From NCBI GenBank assembly GCA_945882005.1, contig CAMCWG010000004.1:1-30530 (forward strand): a DNA stretch of 30,530 nucleotides, written 5' to 3'. This DNA comes from Bordetella parapertussis. GTDB taxonomy: Bacteria; Pseudomonadota; Gammaproteobacteria; Burkholderiales; Burkholderiaceae_B. This document shows positions 25,065 through 30,530 of the stretch, one piece after another. Position numbers and translations under genes: made by a program. Within the stretch, counting starts at the first letter, position 1. Each line of letters opens with the position of its first letter. The notes beneath the pieces were generated by a model. That model had not been told where the DNA came from and ran no database searches. It saw nothing but the letters and a program-made list of their open reading frames with translations.

Positions 25065-26953
25065 AACAACCCCTCAAGCTTTTCAAGCGCAATCCAGAAA
25101 CCTTCACCACCATTTTTATGGCCCTGCCAGATTTCAGGAATAAAAGAAGCCTGGGGACAAGCCTTCCGCAGAATTGCCCCTAACCTTGAGAAGTCGAGAT
25201 CACCTTGGCCAATCTGCAGGCCCTCACCATTTAACCCCCGTGCATCTCCAAGATGAAGGTGTGCTGTCAGAGGAGCGACTTTTTCGGCAAATTCGTAAAA
25301 ATCGATGCTGAGATGGTTACAAGCCAAACGGCTATGTGAAATATCAAAGCACATCCGAAGTCCTAATTTATTGCACCAAAACAAAATTTCATCAGCTTTC
25401 ACAAACAGGTTTTGATAGCGTTGTCCACCAAAGTGCCAGGGGAAAGGCGCCATCGTCTGGGGAATCAGCTCAATACCCTCCATATCAAGTTCGCTCAAAC
25501 TCCGAGCAAAACGCTCAAAGTAGTCTTGGATAAGAAACGGAGGAAGTGGCTCGTCCATCGTAAATCCACCGATATTGGCCACGATCATGGGGCGTTGCGT
25601 TTTGGGAAAATAGGGTTTCAAAACACGGGTGATATCGATCACCCGCTGGGTTTCCCGCAAGGACTGTGCGCGATAAGACTCATCTGGGGATGCAAGGTCC
25701 ATCAGGCGACTACCAGCAAACAACTCTGGTGCATGCACCACAAAACCAAATGAGTAAGAACCCTTCAGAAAATCGCCAGGATTGAGTTCCATGTCGGAGT
25801 ATGAGAGGTGGAACTCAAAAAGATCCGGAATTATGCGGTTGCTATACTCCTGAAAGTCATGATACCTCACTGGCACACCCCAAGGGCGAGGGAAGGAATA
25901 ACTACGTGGCTCGATACGCGTATTTTTTAGGTCGGAAGGATAGAAAAAGTCTTCCTCATTCAAATCATGCTGCAAAGTTCGGCCCAAAAGCTCTTCATAA
26001 TACTGGGGAGAAAGACCCTGTCCAGGGCTTCGAACTTTGACATGATCCGCTGTCAGGATCGTTCCCTTGCTAAGCGCTGATGCAGCAACAAGGCTCTTTG
26101 CAAGGTTTTCTCGATTAATCATTTCTCCCTGGGATACATAACGATGGTGCCCGTCGCCAAGTGCCTGTTCAATCTCTCGGACTCCATCTATCAGACGTTT
26201 GAACTCTTCACGTTCCAGACTGGCCGCATGATCGGGCCCTTCCATCGTGCGGTCTAGGGTGAAATGCCGCTCAATCACGCATGCGCCCAAAGCAACAGCG
26301 CCAAGCGATACCGCAATACCGCGCTCATGGCCTGAGTAACCGACCAAAGGGTGGATTTCCTGTAGTTTTGTCATCCATCTTAGCTGGATATCATGCAAGG
26401 GTGCAGGATAAGTGCTGTTACAGTGAAGTAGAACGAAACGGGCGTCGCGACTCTTTAAAAAGTCTACCGTGATCTGCACTTCTTCTTTCACGCTCATTCC
26501 AGTGGAAAGTATAAGAGGCTTACCGGTCGCACAAAGTCTGTCAAGCAATGGAAGATTAGTCAAATCTGCGGATGCTACTTTGTACGCTGGAACGCCTAAC
26601 TCTTCGAGCACGGCTACGCTAACAGCATCCCAAGGTGTGCAAAGGTAGAGAATGCCCTTTTCTTTGCAATAAGCAGCCAGCTTCTGGTGCTGATCCAGAG
26701 ATAGCTCAAAGCGACGCAGCAAGTCGAGCACATACTCGGTACCAAGATCTTCGCCATCTTTGCGCAGGGTACGTTGACGATAAACCTGGTCCAAGTGGCG
26801 CATTTGAAATTTGGCACAGTCCGCGCCTATGTCTAAAGCGAGATCAACCATTTGAATTGCACGTTCAAAATTACCGTTGTGATTGTTGCCTATCTCGGCA
26901 ATCACAAATGTTCGGCTCCCACCAATTTCATAGCGCCCAATTTTCATCTTCAT
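25061..26953 (-). CDS. Fusion of a NeuB-family synthase (TIM barrel plus SAF) and a xylose-isomerase-like TIM barrel
   Basis: 630 residues. Residues 1-265 form a NeuB barrel (EIGNNHNG at 20-27, KFQ at 48-50, ERHFTLDRTMEGPDH at 228-242). About 285-345 is the SAF domain (KGTILTADHVKVRSPGQG). About 370-630 is an AP-endonuclease-2-type barrel with HAPE at 407-410, CFDISH at 535-540, HLHLGD at 565-570, GQGDLDF at 582-588 and PEIW at 606-609. Ordinary NeuB proteins are about 340-350 residues, so the C-terminal isomerase is an added domain. Predicted action: the isomerase half prepares an aldose that the synthase half condenses with phosphoenolpyruvate to a 2-keto-3-deoxy acid. Substrate unknown. 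It starts 5 bp after the CBS-kinase gene. Confidence 0.9.
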   Translation of the reverse strand: MKMKIGRYEIGGSRTFVIAEIGNNHNGNFERAIQMVDLALDIGADCAKFQMRHLDQVYRQRTLRKDGEDLGTEYVLDLLRRFELSLDQHQKLAAYCKEKGILYLCTPWDAVSVAVLEELGVPAYKVASADLTNLPLLDRLCATGKPLILSTGMSVKEEVQITVDFLKSRDARFVLLHCNSTYPAPLHDIQLRWMTKLQEIHPLVGYSGHERGIAVSLGAVALGACVIERHFTLDRTMEGPDHAASLEREEFKRLIDGVREIEQALGDGHHRYVSQGEMINRENLAKSLVAASALSKGTILTADHVKVRSPGQGLSPQYYEELLGRTLQHDLNEEDFFYPSDLKNTRIEPRSYSFPRPWGVPVRYHDFQEYSNRIIPDLFEFHLSYSDMELNPGDFLKGSYSFGFVVHAPELFAGSRLMDLASPDESYRAQSLRETQRVIDITRVLKPYFPKTQRPMIVANIGGFTMDEPLPPFLIQDYFERFARSLSELDMEGIELIPQTMAPFPWHFGGQRYQNLFVKADEILFWCNKLGLRMCFDISHSRLACNHLSIDFYEFAEKVAPLTAHLHLGDARGLNGEGLQIGQGDLDFSRLGAILRKACPQASFIPEIWQGHKNGGEGFWIALEKLEGLL

Positions 26954-26958
26954 TGACT

Positions 26959-28341
26959 TTATATTTCTAAGTGATTTTTACGTTCTCGAGCGGACCAGGC
27001 ACGCAAGCCATCCTTCTCAAAACGGAAGGAGCGGACATTCAGACCAGCCTCTTCAAGGTTATGAATTAGATCATGCTTACTGAAAGGAGGAGCATAAAAA
27101 AGAAAAAATCCTCCTCCGCCAGCACCAAGAAGTTTCCCGCCAACAGCGCCGAACTTGAATGCATCGTCATAAATTTTATCGAGTCGAGCGTTGGATATTT
27201 TATCGCTGAATTGACGCTTTAATTCCCACGCTTCATGAAGAGATTGTCCAAATTGGAACAGTCTGCCACGAAGTAGATGATTCCGCATCCGGTATGTTAG
27301 CTCAACGTTGGACTGGACTTTCAAGCGGATATCCTTCCTCTTCATGTTCTGACGCTGATCCTTATGGATATCACCAGAATCATGGGGAGTTCCGGTATCA
27401 CACAAGATCAGGCTTTCCTCAAGCTCAAGTAAAATATCAGGATGAATTCGCAACGGGTGGACAATATTCTGGTCCATTCTGAATTCCATGAAATTAAAGC
27501 CACCAAAAACAGTTGCATATTGATCCTGCCAGCCGCCAGCTACTCCAAGATAGAGGCGTTCGGACTGAAATGCCAACTCGGCAAGCTCGTGTAAATCCCA
27601 TCGATCCTGACGAAACTGATTGAAACAACCAAGTACTGTAGCAGATACAACGGCCGATCCTCCTAACCCTGAGTTCATTGGAAAATCAGAATGCAAATAG
27701 AGTTCAAATCCAAAGTCAGGCTGTACCGCCTTAAGCAGCGACTGGATAAGGCCAAATCGCCCTTGCTGGACCAATGCATCTTGTAGGTTATCTGCGTATA
27801 GAGACTCTTCCAGATCCCGGGAATGAATAATGACGCGATCATCACCTCGCATCCTCAAGGTAGCATGGCTGTAGAGGGATATAGTTGTGTTCAGGACTGC
27901 ACCACCATCGCCCGCAAAAAATTGAGTTAAATCAGATCCGCCGCCTCCGAAGCTTATTCTCACAGGTGAGCGAGCGCGGGCGTACGTTCGCTCCTCAACT
28001 TGCATTGGTAGATAATCGCGGCTAACGATACCAACCAAACGCCGAGCAGCATCCAGCAAAGGAATCACTCGGATACGGTGATCAAGCTGTTTCAGGAGCA
28101 ATTCGCGAGAGGTGGTCTGATCCGCCCACACAAATTCGGAATTAGTACAGGACGAAATTGGGTCATCAAGAGATGCGCCAGTAAGTAATTTTCTGCGGAT
28201 ATCGCCATCTGTTGCCAATCCACTCACTTTATTTGAGGTACTGGTGGTAAGAATAATGCCATGGTGGTTGGCTTCAATCTTGACCAGGGCTTCACGCAAT
28301 GGAGCGAGCTCAGAGATTAAGAATAGGTTTAAACTGCTCAC
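26959..28341 (-). CDS. CBS-domain pair fused to a GHMP sugar kinase (HddA-like)
   Basis: 460 residues. Residues 1-118 are a CBS pair (LATDGDIRRKLL at 42-53, VIPLLDAARRLVGIV at 92-106). The rest is a GHMP kinase with ARSPVRISFGGGGSD at 121-136, the ATP-binding PMNSGLGGSA at 221-230 and KLLGAGGGGF at 403-412. The kinase part resembles D-glycero-D-manno-heptose-7-phosphate kinase (HddA) and fucose kinase-type anomeric sugar kinases. The start is GTG at 28341, overlapping the upstream stop (GTGA), with GGAG 4 bases before it. The CBS half shares the TDGDIRR motif with the aminotransferase fusion at 13114-14583. It probably makes a sugar 1-phosphate for its neighbour. Confidence 0.9.
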   Translation of the reverse strand: MSSLNLFLISELAPLREALVKIEANHHGIILTTSTSNKVSGLATDGDIRRKLLTGASLDDPISSCTNSEFVWADQTTSRELLLKQLDHRIRVIPLLDAARRLVGIVSRDYLPMQVEERTYARARSPVRISFGGGGSDLTQFFAGDGGAVLNTTISLYSHATLRMRGDDRVIIHSRDLEESLYADNLQDALVQQGRFGLIQSLLKAVQPDFGFELYLHSDFPMNSGLGGSAVVSATVLGCFNQFRQDRWDLHELAELAFQSERLYLGVAGGWQDQYATVFGGFNFMEFRMDQNIVHPLRIHPDILLELEESLILCDTGTPHDSGDIHKDQRQNMKRKDIRLKVQSNVELTYRMRNHLLRGRLFQFGQSLHEAWELKRQFSDKISNARLDKIYDDAFKFGAVGGKLLGAGGGGFFLFYAPPFSKHDLIHNLEEAGLNVRSFRFEKDGLRAWSARERKNHLEI

Positions 28342-29054
28342 AATACTCCAGATTTTCCCGAATCAATCCAGCGGTTAAATCGATGGTAATCATCGGGAAT
28401 GCCAATATCGATAAACTCTGTCTCCAAAGGAACGGCGTGAAGTTGACCGGCAGCTATAAGCTTGGGGAAAAGGTCGCGCTCAAGGGAAAAAGGCTGGCCG
28501 TCCCAATTTTGAAAAAGATCAGCATGCAAATGATACAACCCGGCATTGATCCACCCCGGTCTACACCTGTTCTGCTTCTCCTCAAAGGAGACTATCCTGT
28601 CTTCCCGCACCTTGACGAATCCATAACGATTCGAATTTTTCACGCGAACAATGCCGATAGCCGGAATAGCTGCTGCAGAAACACGCTCGACTCCACTGCC
28701 GATCCATGTATCAGCATTGGTAACAAGAAATGATTCTGTCAATCCAAGTTGCCGAACAGCCAAGGCAACCGCCCCACCAGTGCCCAAAGCTTGCGGCTCA
28801 GACGATATAAGTATTTCGCAGTCCTGCAGTCGGCCTGTTGCTTTCTGCTGCTCCAGAAAAGCCTCTATAAGAAAGGCCTGATGATGAAGCAAAAAAGTGA
28901 ATTGGGTCAAGCCCTGCTCTAGCCAGGCCTCAACCAGATATTGAAGAAATGGCTGCCCGGCAACCGGTGCCAGCGCCTTAGGCACATCTGCCACTACAGA
29001 GCGGAGCCTCGTTCCAAAACCACCAGCTAGCACGAGTAAATTGAAATTGTTCAT
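28338..29054 (-). CDS. Sugar-1-phosphate nucleotidyltransferase (HddC/RmlA-like)
   Basis: 238 residues. It has the LAGGFGTRLRS signature near residue 9, VPKALAPVAGQPFL, NADTWIG with the metal-binding Asp, and FIDIGIPDDY near the end. It belongs to the nucleotidyltransferase family that includes D-glycero-D-manno-heptose-1-phosphate guanylyltransferase HddC. Paired with the downstream GHMP kinase it should make an NDP-sugar, probably GDP-linked by analogy. The start at 29054 is favoured by GGTGATG just upstream, as the ATG at 29081 lacks a ribosome-binding site. It is the first gene of the long minus-strand operon. Confidence 0.88.
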   Translation of the reverse strand: MNNFNLLVLAGGFGTRLRSVVADVPKALAPVAGQPFLQYLVEAWLEQGLTQFTFLLHHQAFLIEAFLEQQKATGRLQDCEILISSEPQALGTGGAVALAVRQLGLTESFLVTNADTWIGSGVERVSAAAIPAIGIVRVKNSNRYGFVKVREDRIVSFEEKQNRCRPGWINAGLYHLHADLFQNWDGQPFSLERDLFPKLIAAGQLHAVPLETEFIDIGIPDDYHRFNRWIDSGKSGVL

Positions 29055-29116
29055 TTGCACATCACCGGTAATCAGAATCATGGTCTACTGCATCCAAAAA
29101 ATAATCGAACACGAGA

Positions 29117-29144
29117 ATACTAAATTCACAGCCTCATTTAGCAA
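29117..29144 (-). promoter_or_regulatory. Candidate promoter for the operon
   Basis: On the minus strand TTGCTA and TAGTAT are separated by 16 bases, about 60 bases before the ATG at 29054. Both boxes match the sigma-70 consensus at about four of six positions. The region is AT-rich, so chance matches are common. Confidence 0.2.
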
Positions 29145-29177
29145 GGCAAGCTACAAATTACAAATTACCGAGTTGAC

Positions 29178-29187
29178 ACCTACCCCC
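29178..29187 (-). promoter_or_regulatory. ops-like sequence
   Basis: Minus strand GGGGGTAGGT lies about 125 bases before the first operon gene. It matches GGCGGTAG, the core of the RfaH-recruiting ops/JUMPstart element, at seven of eight positions. No wider JUMPstart context is evident. Confidence 0.2.
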
Positions 29188-29388
29188 ATTTATCCGATGC
29201 TTTTTGCCGTTCGCAAATTCACGCGTTATTAGTCATTTAAAGTACACTTGTTCCAAGGGTTTTTTACGAATTTTTTGTAAATTTTAAGCCACTTTAAAGC
29301 ATGCATGTACCTATTCGCTAACTCAGGGTAATCGCACATATTATCAAAAAGATTATCGAAAAAAAAAATTTATTCAATCATTGGGTCA

Positions 29389-29628
29389 CTAAATGTGAGG
29401 GTATTTGCCAGAAAAAGTAGTCTTGTCCACCACAAAACTGGTTGGTAAGCAATAAGAACATATAGCGGAATGTCCACGTTTTCTGACAACACGCTTCGCA
29501 AAAATAGCCTCTACAACTTTCCATATGATCAGTTCAGACAGTTGCCCAAGTCGGAGCTTCATATTTAAATAATCCGCTAAAGAGCGGTAACCAAAAAAAT
29601 TTGTAGCAGGTAGATGTTTTAGGGCCAT
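29389..29628 (-). CDS. Small protein of unknown function
   Basis: 79 residues, not recognised. The ATG at 29628 has an AGAAGG ribosome-binding site about 5 bases upstream. The sequence has a helical middle part (LGQLSELIIWKVVEAIFAKR), a basic patch, and a possible metal-binding cluster HSAICSYC near residues 53-60. Its AT-rich composition matches the flanking chromosome and not the polysaccharide cassette. It lies between hemL and the operon. It could be a genuine small cytoplasmic protein or a fragment. Confidence 0.45.
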   Translation of the reverse strand: MALKHLPATNFFGYRSLADYLNMKLRLGQLSELIIWKVVEAIFAKRVVRKRGHSAICSYCLPTSFVVDKTTFSGKYPHI

Positions 29629-30143
29629 TTAAACCTTCTAATAATTTGAAGGAATGATGGGTTTGAATACTTTAAATTGTAAGTCTATGCATACCAAAAT
29701 TAAAATAATTTCAACTAAATCAGTAATCTCTTAATTATTCAGGGCTGACTGCTTTTATTCCTTGAGTCTAGGGATCCGATGAATGGTCATTGAATTGTTT
29801 TTTGGATTAGATAAAATTTCAATATCTCAATAGTATAGCTACCGCAGTGCCATTTAAATAAAATAGCACCATCTAAAGTATTAATTATTATAGACTGTGT
29901 CGAAGCTCCGAGGGTTTTAAAACCTGTTAGTCCTCGAAAAAGTAGTGTAAACTTAAAGTGGATACAGCTATTCAAATGGGTTGAATCTACACATTATTCC
30001 TGACTTGGGAATTACAAATTCAAGCTGAGGAATTACAAAATACGGATTTTATGAAGCAGTCTATGTGAGAGATATCCACTACAGTGATTAGATTTTTTAT
30101 AGGACTCATAAAAGTCTTTGGATTGCAACTAATTAAAAATCAT
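29629..30143. other. AT-rich gap between hemL and the small ORF
   Basis: No supported gene. A minus-strand frame at 29787-29975 starts only at TTG without a ribosome-binding site. An 11-bp direct repeat, GGAATTACAAA, occurs at 30008-30018 and 30029-30039. No convincing terminator for hemL is visible. Confidence 0.4.
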
Positions 30144-30530
30144 TTATATCTTTCCTAAAGCTATCTTCGCAGCCCTTAACATTTCACCGATTACTAATTC
30201 TGAGTGTTGAATCGATAAAAATCCGGCTTCATAAGCTGACGGGGCTAGGTAAACCCCCTCGTCAAGCATCACATGAAAAAAACGCTTAAATTTTTCAGCA
30301 TCAGAATTTGTGACATCTTGGAGGGTTGCTGGTTTATTTTTAGCAAAATAAATTCCAAACATCCCACCAATGTGATCCGATGAAAAATCATGTCCGGCTG
30401 TTTTAGCTAATTCTTCCAGGCCTTCTAAGAGGCTTGTAATATTTTCTGATAATTTTTCATAAAATCCTGGCGCACTTACTAAATTGAGTGTGGTTAGCCC
30501 TGCAGCGACTGCCAAAGGGTTACCCGATAA
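30144..30530 (-). CDS. hemL: Glutamate-1-semialdehyde 2,1-aminomutase, C-terminal part
   Basis: 128 codons plus stop run in from the right edge. LSGNPLAVAAGL is the typical HemL sequence just after the PLP-binding region. Then come FSSDHIGGMFGIYF, FFHVMLDEGVYLAPSAYEAGFLS and a helical end, all as in HemL. The enzyme is PLP-dependent and converts glutamate-1-semialdehyde to 5-aminolevulinate in the C5 route of haem synthesis. The N-terminal two thirds lie outside the window. It is a core chromosomal gene and marks the right border of the polysaccharide island. Confidence 0.95.
   Translation of the reverse strand, partial: LSGNPLAVAAGLTTLNLVSAPGFYEKLSENITSLLEGLEELAKTAGHDFSSDHIGGMFGIYFAKNKPATLQDVTNSDAEKFKRFFHVMLDEGVYLAPSAYEAGFLSIQHSELVIGEMLRAAKIALGKI

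Larger units (their letters stand above)
29055..29388. other. AT-rich leader region upstream of the polysaccharide operon
   Basis: No supported gene. The operon promoter and untranslated leader are expected here on the minus strand. Weak promoter candidates exist, and there is a GGGGGTAGGT sequence reminiscent of the ops element. Confidence 0.45.

Noticed and set aside
29787..29975. 62-codon minus-strand frame
   Set aside because: TTG start, no ribosome-binding site, very AT-rich and low in sequence character.
1..30530. CRISPR arrays, rRNA, complete tRNA genes
   Set aside because: I saw no regularly spaced repeats and no rRNA or complete tRNA sequence anywhere in the window.

Overview
The window is a surface-polysaccharide (O-antigen or capsule type) biosynthesis island from a Gram-negative bacterium, most likely a betaproteobacterium. 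Every recognisable gene lies on the minus strand except an IS3-family transposase remnant at the left edge. The right edge holds the 3' end of hemL (glutamate-1-semialdehyde aminomutase). The two flanks (about 1-3700 and 29080-30530) are visibly AT-rich. The block between them is richer in G+C, most strongly at about 3.7-17.4 kb. This suggests a cassette carried in a lower-GC chromosome. A Polynucleobacter-like host would fit, but that is only a guess.

Read in the direction of transcription (right to left), 29054 to about 22374 encodes an unusual sugar module. It holds a sugar-1-phosphate nucleotidyltransferase, a CBS-GHMP kinase fusion, a NeuB-type synthase fused to a xylose-isomerase-like TIM barrel, a CMP-nonulosonate cytidylyltransferase, an SDR dehydrogenase and a free-standing TIM-barrel isomerase. 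From 22384 to 17639 come three more SDRs (two of them PtmA-like paralogues), a Gfo/Idh/MocA oxidoreductase, a second cytidylyltransferase and a decayed gene. From 17598 to 13114 is a recognisable legionaminic/bacillosamine-type set: NeuB/LegI synthase, NeuC/LegG hydrolysing 2-epimerase, NeuD/PglD-type acyltransferase and a CBS-aminotransferase fusion (LegC/PglE type).

From 13056 to 3713 are the assembly genes: a Wzx flippase, two adjacent proteins of unknown function that look like diverged paralogues, two GT-B-like surface carbohydrate proteins, a Wzy-like polymerase, a GT2 glycosyltransferase and an NAD-dependent epimerase. After a 0.9-kb gap with no convincing gene come the initiating phosphoglycosyl transferase and a WbpM/PglF-type 4,6-dehydratase.

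Inferred overall logic: the dehydratase, CBS-aminotransferase, NeuD-like, NeuC, NeuB and NeuA proteins would give a CMP-legionaminic-acid-like donor. A second NeuB/NeuA pair with its own isomerase, kinase, nucleotidyltransferase and dehydrogenases would make a second, unidentified acidic or modified sugar. The repeat unit is started by the phosphoglycosyl transferase, flipped by Wzx and polymerised by Wzy. The duplicated NeuB/NeuA set, the NeuB-TIM fusion and the two CBS fusions are the most novel-looking parts.
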